The position numbers were made by a program, and so were the translations under genes. Under the pieces are notes generated by a model, which saw only the letters and a list, made by a program, of their open reading frames with translations, did not search any database and was not told the origin of the DNA. This document shows positions 1 through 7,974 of a stretch of 64,000 bases of DNA, piece after piece; the stretch's first letter is position 1; each line of letters starts with the position of its first letter. This DNA comes from Streptomyces tuirus (GTDB lineage Bacteria; Actinomycetota; Actinomycetes; Streptomycetales; Streptomycetaceae): assembly GCF_014701095.1 (NCBI RefSeq), contig NZ_AP023439.1:620001-684000 (forward strand). Direction: 5' to 3'.

Positions 1-79
1 AGCCCTCCGGGAGGCCGGGCGGGCGGGGCGCCTCCAGCTCGACGTCCCGCTCGTCGTCCCGCTCCCCGGACGTCGTCAT
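1..79 (-). CDS. partial gene, unknown product (N-terminus only)
   Basis: Only the first 26 codons lie in the window. They begin with an ATG at 79-77 that overlaps the TGA of the FHA gene (78-76) as ATGA, so the two are translationally coupled. The visible N-terminus (MTTSGERDDERDVELEAPR...) is charged and then proline-rich, with no recognisable domain. Genes following FHA proteins in actinobacteria are often Ser/Thr kinases or other phospho-signalling proteins, but nothing visible here decides that. Confidence 0.6.
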   Translation of the reverse strand, partial: MTTSGERDDERDVELEAPRPPGLPEG

Positions 80-873
80 GCGCCGGCCTCCTGCGGGTCG
101 GTGAGGCGCGCGGAGCCGCGCGGCGGCAGCAGGCCGAGGTGTTCCTCGCGGACCAGACCGAAGCGCAGGGCGACGGACGCGAGCCGGGTGCGCTTGGCGC
201 CGGTGCGGCCGCCGTCGCCCGCGCTCGTGGCCTCCTCGCCGAGGTCGAGGCGCAGTTTGGCGAACGCGAGGTAGTCGATGTGGTAGTTGACCGCGGAGCG
301 CGTCAGGTCCCGGCAGGACTCCAGCGGCCGCAGCCGCTCCACGATCTGCCCGACACCGGGCAGCGCCGAGTCGGAGGGGTCACGCAGCCGGGATTCGCAC
401 AGGGCCACCAGGACGAGGAAGTACTTCGACGTCGGGTCCAACGCGAAGGGGTGCACGGTCTGTTCGCCGCCGCCCGGCGCGGACTGCTCGCCCAGATAGG
501 CGTGTTGGGGTGCGAACACCTTGAACGTGGCGGTGCCGGACAGGGCGGGCAGCACCACGCGGGAGAACTCGAAGGGCACGGGCGCCCCGAGCCGCCCGGG
601 CGCGACGGTGAGGTACTCGCCGGCCCCCTCCAGGTTCTCCACCACGTACGACACGCTGCGGCTGAAGTTGGACAGCCGCCAGTAGTCCCCCGCGGCTTCC
701 AGTTGCCCGGCCCGCCGGGAGATCCCGGGGTCGGTCAGGACGATGCGGACGCCCGCCCCGCCGCGTCCGAAGTCGGCGATGTCCCCCGGCCCCAGGTGGA
801 TCAGCTCGGGACTGCCCGTCTCGTCCACGCCCCACTGGGCGGTACCGGGCAACTGCACGATGATCGTTTCCAC
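76..873 (-). CDS. FHA domain-containing protein
   Basis: A 265-residue cytoplasmic protein with a GTG start preceded by a GGGGGAG ribosome site. Residues about 25-95 look like a forkhead-associated fold: a short beta-rich stretch with GPGD, the SRRAGQL segment that corresponds to the FHA SRxH-like loop, then LSNFSRSVSYVVE, which matches the S-N motif. FHA domains bind phosphothreonine and read out Ser/Thr kinase signals. The C-terminal half (from about residue 140) is helical and could be a winged-helix module (VNYHIDYLAFAKLRL), which is inference. It is coupled by ATGA to a downstream gene that leaves the window. Confidence 0.7.
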   Translation of the reverse strand: METIIVQLPGTAQWGVDETGSPELIHLGPGDIADFGRGGAGVRIVLTDPGISRRAGQLEAAGDYWRLSNFSRSVSYVVENLEGAGEYLTVAPGRLGAPVPFEFSRVVLPALSGTATFKVFAPQHAYLGEQSAPGGGEQTVHPFALDPTSKYFLVLVALCESRLRDPSDSALPGVGQIVERLRPLESCRDLTRSAVNYHIDYLAFAKLRLDLGEEATSAGDGGRTGAKRTRLASVALRFGLVREEHLGLLPPRGSARLTDPQEAGA

Positions 874-1296
874 GCGGACTCCCCCGCTGATGTCGCCCCC
901 GATTTGGTCGCGAGGATTGTACGGTCGGCTCCCGTGTGCCGCGTCGTCGGCGGGGCCGCCTCAGCGTGCGGTGTGCACCCTCTGTCACGCCGTACGTGGC
1001 CTCGCGGTTCCCCTCCGGACCGGTGATCTCCTGGTCGGCGTCGCCCGTCATCGTCGCGAGGTCGGCGATGAGGGTCGGCAGCAACGCGAACACCCTTGTG
1101 CCGTAGCCGATGTCGAGGACGTGCCGCACCTCGGTCCGCTGCCCTGTGCGCAAGTACGGGTCGGGATCGAGTCGTCGCACACCGGGGCGGCGTGGATGCC
1201 GGAAGCACTCGTCAGCCATGGGCCGACGGTGCGAAGGACGACGGCGCGCGGCCACCGGTCTCCGGTGGCCGCGCCGTGTCGTGGGAGGTGTGCCCG
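874..1296. other. gene-poor stretch with a possible decayed gene
   Basis: About 420 bp without a confident gene. On the minus strand, roughly 945-1150, a frame reads VRHVLDIGYGTRVFALLPTL and continues with codons of Streptomyces-like third-position GC. It has no convincing start and runs on without a sensible end. It may be a remnant; the LDIGYG segment resembles the glycine motif of SAM-dependent methyltransferases, but the match is too short to name. Confidence 0.3.
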
Positions 1297-2217
1297 TCAG
1301 CCGAGGCAGATGACCAGCAGGCAGAGTTCCTTCGGCTTCGAGTCGGCGGGGGACGTCTCGGGCGGGGTGGTCGCCGCGGGCGGGGGTGTCGAGGGGGTGT
1401 CCGGCTGCTGTGCGTCGGATCCGGACCCGGCGGCCGGCGGTGTCGTCGGCTCGGTGACCTTCGACCCGGACGAACCGGCGGTGCCGGTGGCCGTGTCGAC
1501 GGTGTCGGTGACGGTGGTGCGCCGGGGCGCGGTCGTGAGCGGCAGTTCGCGGGGCGCGGCGGCCGCGTCCGTGTGGGTGTCCGTCGGCGTGGTGCGGGGG
1601 TCGGCGGCCCGGGAGCGCTCGTGGCGCGAGGCGCGGTCGGCGTGCGACGGAGTCGTGGGGGTGCCCGCGGAGCGCGGGGTGTCGTCTTGCCTCGACGTCG
1701 GTTCGGCGTACGCCGGCGCCTCCCCCGCGGCACCGCCCATGGTGGTGTCCTCCGGCGTCGCGGCCGCCTGCACGCCGGGCTTCGCGTTGCCGTTCATCGC
1801 GGCGACGGTCAGGCCGCCTCCCACGAGCGCGACCGCCGTCGCGACCACGGCTCTGCGCTGGTTCTTCTTCCAGCGGGCCATCTGGCGGCGCCGGGCTGCC
1901 CGGCCCTGCGGCCGGGCCTCGTACGCCTCGGCCGTGTCGGTGTCCGGGGCGTCGTACGCGTCGGACGGGCCGGAGCCGGGACGCACCGCCATGCGCGCCG
2001 GGGTCTCGTCCCACACGGTCCCGTCGTGCCAGGTGCCCGTGGGGGCCGTGGCCGGGACCTCCCAGGCCGCCGGGCCGCCGGGGGCCATGGCGGGCGCGGG
2101 GGCCGGGCCGCGACGAGGGGCGATGGCGGAGGGGTCGATGTCCGGGGCGTAGGCGCCGCACCCCGGGCAGACCAAGGCGCCGTTGAGGTGCCGACGGCAC
2201 GAGGAGCAGTAGTCCAT
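1297..2217 (-). CDS. zinc-ribbon, single-pass membrane protein (SCO2400-like family)
   Basis: The ATG at 2217 is chosen because it begins the conserved MDYCSSCRRHLNGALVCPGC segment; a longer frame upstream has no such conservation. Four cysteines in two CxxC pairs (residues 4/7 and 18/21) form a zinc ribbon. An acidic-to-basic linker follows, then one membrane segment (AVVATAVALVGGGLTVAAM, about residue 120), then a long Pro/Thr/Ser-rich exported region. The protein ends with a hydrophobic tail ELCLLVICLG. This architecture is known as a Streptomyces hypothetical family of unknown role; an envelope or signalling function is only inferred. The gene is monocistronic and diverges from the SapA-like gene. 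Confidence 0.75.
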   Translation of the reverse strand: MDYCSSCRRHLNGALVCPGCGAYAPDIDPSAIAPRRGPAPAPAMAPGGPAAWEVPATAPTGTWHDGTVWDETPARMAVRPGSGPSDAYDAPDTDTAEAYEARPQGRAARRRQMARWKKNQRRAVVATAVALVGGGLTVAAMNGNAKPGVQAAATPEDTTMGGAAGEAPAYAEPTSRQDDTPRSAGTPTTPSHADRASRHERSRAADPRTTPTDTHTDAAAAPRELPLTTAPRRTTVTDTVDTATGTAGSSGSKVTEPTTPPAAGSGSDAQQPDTPSTPPPAATTPPETSPADSKPKELCLLVICLG

Positions 2218-2564
2218 GTGTGGTTTTCCCGATCTGGCTGTTCCGGCGGCTCGCCGGCCGCGCCTGGTCACGTTCGCACGTGGGATCGAGCCGTAACGCT
2301 AACGAGGCTTTGAAAGGACGGTGTGCAGCCTGTGTGACACCCCTGCACAGATCCTCTGGATCTCGCGTGTGCCTTGAGTGACCCATGAGTAAAAGATCCG
2401 GAGCCTGGGAACGCTCGGGCCTCCGCGCCCACCGCACCGGGATCCGGGCGCCCACTCACCCTCAACTCCCCCGATTTTCCTGGGAACTGACGCACAACCC
2501 TTTGGATGCCCCGAGGGTCACACCATGCAGGAGCAACCACCTCGAAGAGTTGCAAGGGGGAAAT

Positions 2565-3014
2565 ATGCGATTCACGCGTTCCGTCCTGGCCGCATCCGCC
2601 GTGGCGGCACTGTCCGTGGGGACCATGACCGCCCTGGCGTCGCCCGCGTCGGCCGCGCCCAACACCACTCCGCAGAAGGTCTGCGGCAGTGGCTACAAGA
2701 CGGTCAACTCGGCGAAGGTCGGCTCGCTGGGGACCGTCTACCTGACCTACAACGCCTCCAACGGCGAGAACTGCGTCACGACCATCCGCAGCAACCCGGG
2801 CAAGGCCGTGAACATGTCCGCCTGGATCTCCGTCCCGGACACCGGGGAGAGCCACTACGACGAGGGCCTGTTCACGTCGTACGCCGGACCGACGTACGTC
2901 TACGGCAAGGGCCACTGTGTGGACTGGGGCGGCAGCATCGCCAACACGTACGTGCAGGTGTACGGCTCCAACTGCGGCTCCCTGAAGGAGCACCGGGTCA
3001 CGTTCACCCGCTGA
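2565..3014 (+). CDS. secreted spore-associated protein (SapA-like)
   Basis: A 149-residue secreted protein. The ATG at 2565 has an AAGGGGG ribosome site (about 2554-2560) and opens a classical signal peptide: MRFTR, a hydrophobic core and ASA before Ala31. The mature part has four cysteines (CGSGYK, NC, HCVDWGG, NCG), which suggests two disulfides, and a repeated aromatic beta pattern (VYLTYN, SAWIS, TYVYGKG). This pattern is that of the Streptomyces spore-associated protein A family, found on spores or in culture fluid; the molecular role is not established. A strong hairpin follows the stop codon. Confidence 0.75.
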   Translation: MRFTRSVLAASAVAALSVGTMTALASPASAAPNTTPQKVCGSGYKTVNSAKVGSLGTVYLTYNASNGENCVTTIRSNPGKAVNMSAWISVPDTGESHYDEGLFTSYAGPTYVYGKGHCVDWGGSIANTYVQVYGSNCGSLKEHRVTFTR

Positions 3015-3023
3015 CCCCCCTCC

Positions 3024-3057
3024 GGCCGGGCCCCACGGGCGACCGTGAGGCCCGGCC
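3024..3057 (+). terminator. intrinsic terminator after the SapA-like gene
   Basis: GGCCGGGCC at 3024-3032 pairs with GGCCCGGCC at 3049-3057, a 9-bp GC stem, starting 10 nt after the TGA. No U-tract follows, as is usual in Streptomyces. Confidence 0.6.
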
Positions 3058-3194
3058 TCTTCCGTGCCGAAGGAGTAGCCGCGCCCAGTCACCCGTCCGG
3101 CGGACCGTGCAGGGGCCGGTGAAGTTCACGGGAACGTTCAGCTGACACGGCCGGAGCTGCGGGGCGACTCTCCCTGGGAGACGGTATTCGATAT

Positions 3195-3211
3195 GCCGAA
3201 CAAGGTTCGGC
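3195..3211. promoter_or_regulatory. inverted repeat in the amidase upstream region
   Basis: GCCGAAC and GTTCGGC form a perfect 7-bp dyad around AAG. It lies about 190 bp before the amidase start in a 345-bp stretch (3058-3402) that holds no gene. It could be an operator or a small terminator. Confidence 0.35.
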
Positions 3212-3364
3212 TTCTCGATCGGAGGCATGGGGCTCGAAAGGTAGGGGCTGGGCAGAGGTGCGTCAATGGTGTGAGCAGATGCCACATGTGCCCGGTGAGG
3301 AGGATGCGGCCGATGGTGAACTTCCACTCCCGTCGATGCCATTCCGCCACCGGCCACCGGACGT

Positions 3365-3376
3365 TACCGTTCGGTA
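3365..3376. promoter_or_regulatory. palindrome next to the amidase start (possible operator)
   Basis: TACCGTTCGGTA is a perfect 12-bp palindrome ending 26 nt before the amidase ATG. Sites of this form are common operators of TetR-type regulators, but no dedicated regulator gene is adjacent. Confidence 0.4.
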
Positions 3377-3402
3377 GAGAAGCCGCTTCCGGAGGTGTCC
3401 GT

Positions 3403-4851
3403 ATGACGTCCGACCGCTGCGAAGGCCTGGCGGAGACCGCCCGTGCGCTGGCCGCGGGGGAGGTGACGTCGCGGGCGCTGGTGGAGCGGACGCTGGCACG
3501 GATCGAGACGACGCAGGGCAGCCTCAACGCCTTCCGGATCGTCCGGGCCGAGGCCGCGCTCGCCGAGGCCGACGCCGCGGACCGGGAGCTGGCGGCGGGC
3601 TCCGGGCGGGACCCGGCCTCCGAGCGCGTGCACCGGCCGCTGCTCGGCGTCCCCGTCGCGGTGAAGGACGACATGGACGTCGCCGGCGAACCGACCGCGT
3701 TCGGCTGCTGTGGGGAGTTCCCGCCCGTCGCCGAGGACGGCGAGGCGGTGCGGCGGCTGCGCGCGGCCGGGGCCGTGATCGTCGGCAAGACCAACACCTG
3801 CGAGTTCGGGCAGTGGCCCTTCACCGAGGGCCCCGCCTTCGGCGCCACCCGCAACCCGTGGAGCACCGAGCACACGCCCGGCGGTTCCTCGGGAGGGTCG
3901 GCCGCCGCGGTCGCCGCCGGTCTGGTGCCCGCCGCGCTCGGCTCGGACGGTGCCGGTTCCGTGCGGATCCCGGCCGCCTGGACGCATCTGGTCGGCATCA
4001 AGCCGCAGCGCGGCCGTGTGTCGACCTGGCCGCGCGGCGAGTCCTTCCAGGGCATCACGGTCAACGGCACCCTGGCCCGCACGGTCGCCGACGCCGCCCT
4101 GCTGCTGGACGCGGCGAGCGGCAACCACGCACAGGACCCGCACCAGCCCCCGCGCCTCGACGTGTCCGGGGCCGTCGGCCGCGATCCGGGCCGGCTGCGC
4201 ATCGCGCTCTCCCTCAAGCCGCCGTTCACGGCGGTGCCCGCCCGGCTCCTGCCCGAGGTGCGGACCCGGGTCACCGAACTGGCCGAGCGGCTCGCCGCGT
4301 TGGGTCACTGCGTGGAGGAGGCGGACCCGCCGTACGGGCAGATCGGACTGACCTTCGTGCCCCGCGCCACGGCCGGGATCGCCGAGCGCGTCGACGAGGC
4401 GCCCTTCCCGGCGCTGCTGGACCGGCGCACCCGGGACGCAGCCCGGCTGGGCCGGCTGCTCGGCGGTGCCCCGCTGCGGGCCGCACGTCGCGCGGAAGCC
4501 GTGCTGCACCGGCGTATCGGCGGGTTCTTCACGTCGTACGACGTCGTCCTCGCGCCCACGACCGCCGCTCCCCCGCCGCGCATCGGCGCCCTGCTCGAAC
4601 TCAGCGGGTTCGCCACCGACCGGGCGATGATCGCGGCCTGCCCGTACGCCTGGCCGTGGAACGTGCTGGGCTGGCCGGGCGTCAACGTGCCCGCCGGATT
4701 CACGCCGGACGGACTGCCGGTGGGCGCGCAGCTGCTGGGCCCGGCGAACAGCGAGCCGCTTCTCGTGCAGGTGGCCGCGCAGTTGGAGGCGGAGCTGCGC
4801 TGGGCCGACAGATGGCCGACTCCGGTCACGGCACGTTCCGCCGCCGCCTGA
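3403..4851 (+). CDS. amidase (amidase-signature family)
   Basis: A 482-residue cytoplasmic amidohydrolase. The ATG at 3403 follows GGAGG at 3391-3395; a longer frame upstream lacks family similarity. The amidase-signature triad is present: Lys88 in VAVKDD, the cis-Ser in TPGGSSGGSA (about 162-163) and the nucleophile Ser186 in GSDGAGSVRIPA. The sequence between (GKTNTCEFGQ, NPW) is also canonical. Length is normal for the family, which hydrolyses carboxylic amides; the substrate cannot be read from sequence. It is not a GatA, since no gatB or gatC partner lies nearby. A palindrome sits just upstream. Confidence 0.85.
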   Translation: MTSDRCEGLAETARALAAGEVTSRALVERTLARIETTQGSLNAFRIVRAEAALAEADAADRELAAGSGRDPASERVHRPLLGVPVAVKDDMDVAGEPTAFGCCGEFPPVAEDGEAVRRLRAAGAVIVGKTNTCEFGQWPFTEGPAFGATRNPWSTEHTPGGSSGGSAAAVAAGLVPAALGSDGAGSVRIPAAWTHLVGIKPQRGRVSTWPRGESFQGITVNGTLARTVADAALLLDAASGNHAQDPHQPPRLDVSGAVGRDPGRLRIALSLKPPFTAVPARLLPEVRTRVTELAERLAALGHCVEEADPPYGQIGLTFVPRATAGIAERVDEAPFPALLDRRTRDAARLGRLLGGAPLRAARRAEAVLHRRIGGFFTSYDVVLAPTTAAPPPRIGALLELSGFATDRAMIAACPYAWPWNVLGWPGVNVPAGFTPDGLPVGAQLLGPANSEPLLVQVAAQLEAELRWADRWPTPVTARSAAA

Positions 4852-4870
4852 GCGACCATAGGCCCTCCTC

Positions 4871-5083
4871 ATGGCGGACGCGCCGGTGCCCGGGCTCATG
4901 GGGCGGGTGTCCGGAACGACCGGGCCCGGGCTGGTCGGCGAGGTGATCGTCCGGGTGCGCGGCGGTGCCGAGCACTTCCTCGCCCGCCCGTTGCTCGCGT
5001 CGACGGACCACGGCGGGCAGGCACCGCGGGGCGGCGCGTTGCTCGACGGGCAGCCCCGGAAGGTGCCGGTGGACGACAGGTGA
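4871..5083 (+). CDS. small NfeD-like hypothetical protein
   Basis: A 70-residue frame reading GLMGRVSGTTGPGLVGEVIV and ending in RKVPVDDR. This resembles small OB-fold (NfeD C-terminal-like) proteins that open with G-x-V-G-x-T-G-P-G-x-x-G. There is no strong ribosome site and the C-terminal part is irregular, so it may be a decayed copy or chance. It fills the gap between the amidase and the PemK-like gene. Confidence 0.35.
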   Translation: MADAPVPGLMGRVSGTTGPGLVGEVIVRVRGGAEHFLARPLLASTDHGGQAPRGGALLDGQPRKVPVDDR

Positions 5084-5125
5084 CCCGGGCGGCGTGCTCA
5101 TGGGCGCAGCCTCTAAGGTGCCCCC

Positions 5126-5572
5126 GTGAGCACGTTTGCCGACGAGAACGTCCCCGGCCGTCACGGCCCCTGCGCCACCGTCCAGGCCGACCCGCGCGAG
5201 GTGGGCCGGGTGCGGACGGAGTACTCCCCCGCGCACGACGGCGACCCGGACCCCGGGGAGATCGTCTGGACGTGGGTGCCCTTCGAGGAGAACGACGGCC
5301 GCGGCAAGGACCGCCCGGTGCTGGTGGTCGCGCGTGAGACGGGCGGGACGTTCCTGGCGGTGCAGTTGTCCAGCAAGCGGCACGACGGCGACCGGGAGTG
5401 GGTGCCGATCGGCAGCGGGCCCTGGGACCGGACGGGGCGGGACTCGTGGGTCGACGTGGACCGGGTGCTGCGCCTGCACGAGGACGGTATGCGCCGGGAG
5501 GCCTGCGCCCTGGACCGCATGCGCTTCAACCTGGTCAGGCGCCGCCTGCAGGAGCGCTACGGCTGGAGCTGA
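5126..5572 (+). CDS. PemK/MazF-like toxin-family protein, orphan
   Basis: 148 residues, GTG start. The core (EIVWTWVPFEEN, GKDRPVLVVA, FLAVQLSSK, DSWVDVDRVLRL) is the PemK/MazF fold: a P-x-x-W/W-x-F loop, a KxRPVLVV strand and a terminal helix. Family members are usually sequence-specific endoribonucleases paired with an antitoxin gene. Here no antitoxin reading frame lies upstream or downstream, so it is an orphan and may have a chromosomal role other than toxicity. Its 3' end overlaps the convergent macrodomain gene by 38 nt. Confidence 0.75.
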   Translation: MSTFADENVPGRHGPCATVQADPREVGRVRTEYSPAHDGDPDPGEIVWTWVPFEENDGRGKDRPVLVVARETGGTFLAVQLSSKRHDGDREWVPIGSGPWDRTGRDSWVDVDRVLRLHEDGMRREACALDRMRFNLVRRRLQERYGWS

Positions 5573-6380
5573 ACGTCTGCTCGAAGGCGCCCAGCACCGC
5601 ACGGTCCCGCGTCCGGTCCAGGACGCCGAAGACCACGTGCTCGAAGGCCTGCGCGAACCGGCCGCCGGGCTCCAGCAACGCCCGGAACGCCTCCGCCACC
5701 CGCGCGGGGTCGTTGCGGAACACCCCGCAGCCCCAGGCCCCGAGGACGAGCCGGCGGTAGCCGTGGGCCGCGGCGGTCTCCAGGACGCGCTCGGCCCGGG
5801 CCGCGAGGACCCGCGGCAGTTCGGCGGCCCGTTCGGGCACCGTGCGGTGCACCACGCCCGCGTTGGGCGCGGCAGAGGTCAGGAAGCCTGCGGTGTACGG
5901 CTCGGCCAGCAGGCCGCCCCGGTCGTCGCGGAAGACGGGCACGGCCGGTGAGTGGATGACACGGTCCGTGTAGAACGGGTCGCGGTGGGCCCGGTGGTGG
6001 TCGTAGAAGGCGCGGGCCTCGAGGAGGCAGGTGTACAGCGCGGAGGCCCGGCACAGGGCCTCCTCCTGGGCCTGGGCGCCGTTGAGATAGCCGCCGCCGG
6101 GATTGCGGGCCGAGGCGAAGTTCAGCACGGCCACGTGCCCGCCGAGCCGGCGGGCGGCCTCCAGGCTGCTCTCGCCCGTGACCTCGATCTGCGTCCTGCG
6201 GGCCCCCGTCACCCGATCGGCGGGTACCGGCACCGGTTCCGGCCCGTGCAGGAGCGTGCCCTCGCGCGCCGCCCGCAGCCCGGCCGCGATCGAGACCTCG
6301 CGTCCGTCCGGAGCGCGGTAGGCGCCCGCCGCGACGATCTGCTCGGTCTGCTGGGCGATTCCGCGCAGGCGCGCGCTCAC
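5535..6380 (-). CDS. TIGR02452 family macrodomain protein (PARG-like)
   Basis: 281 residues from a GTG at 6380 preceded by GGGGGTG; an in-frame ATG at 6443 would add 21 unconserved residues. The PARG-type signature is visible: ASARNPGGG, then seven residues, then QEE (Gly95-97, Glu106-107 by this start). A later stretch has the macrodomain elements SAAPNAG and LGAWGCGVFRNDP. Proteins with GGG-X6-8-QEE remove poly(ADP-ribose) or ADP-ribose from proteins. The cellular substrate is unknown. It diverges from egtA and overlaps the PemK-like gene at its 3' end. Confidence 0.8.
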   Translation of the reverse strand: MSARLRGIAQQTEQIVAAGAYRAPDGREVSIAAGLRAAREGTLLHGPEPVPVPADRVTGARRTQIEVTGESSLEAARRLGGHVAVLNFASARNPGGGYLNGAQAQEEALCRASALYTCLLEARAFYDHHRAHRDPFYTDRVIHSPAVPVFRDDRGGLLAEPYTAGFLTSAAPNAGVVHRTVPERAAELPRVLAARAERVLETAAAHGYRRLVLGAWGCGVFRNDPARVAEAFRALLEPGGRFAQAFEHVVFGVLDRTRDRAVLGAFEQTFSSSRSAPAGGA

Positions 6381-6658
6381 GGCGCCACCCCCGTGCGCGC
6401 CGTGACCGCGTGCCGCGCGGCCGTTCTTGTCGTGCTCACGCAAGCATCGTGAGTGATGCCGGATCTCCGGTGCAACAGAGTTTTTTCACCGTGGGAGACC
6501 CCCGGGAAAGTGCCTGGAAACACCGGGGCAGGCCGGATGACCGCCCGGGAACGCCCCGCTTCGCCCCCTTGTGCCGAGCGGCCCGAGCGTCTTGGGTGGG
6601 ACAGATGATCCCGGCCCGGGCAGCCGAAGAGCCCGGACCGGTGGCATGGTGGAATCTC

Positions 6659-6665
6659 AGGAGGA
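6659..6665 (+). promoter_or_regulatory. strong ribosome-binding site of egtA
   Basis: AGGAGGA lies 7 nt before the ATG at 6673. It decides that start over the longer in-frame ORF that begins at 6571. Confidence 0.7.
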
Positions 6666-6672
6666 TCCCGAC

Positions 6673-7974
6673 ATGTCCGATTCGGTAAGTGGCTGTACCC
6701 GGCCACGCGCCTCACTGTCCGAAGCCGAGGTCGAAGCCCTCGTCCGCGGCATCTGTTTCAAGACCGGCCCGCCCCGGCGCCTCGGTGTCGAGCTGGAATG
6801 GCTCGTCCACGAGCTGCGCGCACCGCAGCTCCCCGTCACACCCGAACGACTCGAAGCGGCCTACGCCGCTGTACGGACCGTGCCCCTGAGGTCGGCGCTC
6901 ACCGTGGAACCCGGCGGCCAGCTGGAGCTGAGCTCGCCCCCCGCCGCCTCCCTGACGGAAGTCATCTCCACCGTCTCCGCCGACCTCGACGCCGTCCGCG
7001 CGGTTCTGCGCGAAGGCGGCCTCGCCCTCGTCGGCCTCGGCCACGACCCCTGGCACGAACCCCGCCGCTTCCTGCGTCAACCGCGCTACGACGCCATGGA
7101 GGCGTGCCTGGACCGCACGGGCCCCGCCGGCCGCGCCATGATGTGCACCTCCGCCTCCGTGCAGGTGTGCCTGGACGCCGGCCACGAGGAGCCCGGGCCG
7201 CTCGGCCTGGTACGGCGCTGGTGGCTGGCCCACCATCTGGGCGCGGTCCTGGTGGCCGTGTTCGCCAACTCCCCGCTCGCCGAGCACCGGCCGACCGGCT
7301 GGCTGTCCACCCGGCAGCTGATGTGGACCCGGATCGGCGCCGGCCGGGCGGGCGGACCGCGGCTGGACGCCGACCCGCGCGGCGCCTGGGCCCGGCACGT
7401 GCTGGACTCCCCCGTGATGTGCGTACGGCGGGACGACGCCCCCTGGGACGTCCCCGAGGGCCTCACGTTCCGGGACTGGATCCGTACGGGCACGCCCCGG
7501 CCGCCCACCCGGGAGGATCTCGACTACCACGTCACGACGCTGTTCCCGCCGGTCAGGCCGCGCGGCCATCTCGAACTGCGCATGATCGACGCGCAGCCCG
7601 GCGACGACGGCTGGATCGTGCCGCTCGCCGTGACGGCGGCGCTGTTCGACGACCCGGAGGCCGCCGAGACCGCCTACCGGGCCGTGAAGCCACTGGCCGA
7701 GCGGACGCTGGGGCTGCCCGCGCCGCACAACCCGCTGTGGCTCGACGCGGCCCGCGGCGGCCTGGCCGACGCGGAACTGCGCGAGGTGGCCGTCACGTGC
7801 TTCACGACCGCGCTGGACGCCCTGCCCCGGCTCGGCGCCGCCCCCGAGGTCATCGAGGCCGTCACGGCCTATCTGGACCGCTACGTCGTCCTGGGCCGCT
7901 GCCCCGCCGACGACCTGCTCGACCGACAGCGCGGCACGGACGGCCGCGCCCACGGGAAGGACTTCCGCCCATGA
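6673..7974 (+). CDS. egtA: EgtA, gamma-glutamylcysteine ligase of ergothioneine synthesis
   Basis: 433 residues. EgtA joins glutamate and cysteine to give gamma-glutamylcysteine, the sulfur donor for EgtB. The GCS2-type fold is visible: LGVELEWLV near the N-terminus, EPGGQLELSSPP, ARAMMCTSASVQV-like substrate loop (GRAMMCTSASVQVCLD) and the C-terminal HLELRMIDAQPGDDGW. It is first of four genes; its TGA overlaps the egtB ATG as ATGA. The operon promoter must lie in 6381-6672, shared with the divergent macrodomain gene. Confidence 0.93.
   Translation: MSDSVSGCTRPRASLSEAEVEALVRGICFKTGPPRRLGVELEWLVHELRAPQLPVTPERLEAAYAAVRTVPLRSALTVEPGGQLELSSPPAASLTEVISTVSADLDAVRAVLREGGLALVGLGHDPWHEPRRFLRQPRYDAMEACLDRTGPAGRAMMCTSASVQVCLDAGHEEPGPLGLVRRWWLAHHLGAVLVAVFANSPLAEHRPTGWLSTRQLMWTRIGAGRAGGPRLDADPRGAWARHVLDSPVMCVRRDDAPWDVPEGLTFRDWIRTGTPRPPTREDLDYHVTTLFPPVRPRGHLELRMIDAQPGDDGWIVPLAVTAALFDDPEAAETAYRAVKPLAERTLGLPAPHNPLWLDAARGGLADAELREVAVTCFTTALDALPRLGAAPEVIEAVTAYLDRYVVLGRCPADDLLDRQRGTDGRAHGKDFRP

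Noticed and set aside
380..2455. A 691-codon minus-strand open frame over the FHA and zinc-ribbon genes
   Set aside because: Composition is Arg/Pro-rich and it runs antiframe to genes with real domains; long open shadow frames are normal at this GC content.
4826..5602. Minus-strand frame antisense to the PemK-like gene
   Set aside because: Pro/His/Arg-rich without motifs; the plus-strand frame has the PemK fold.
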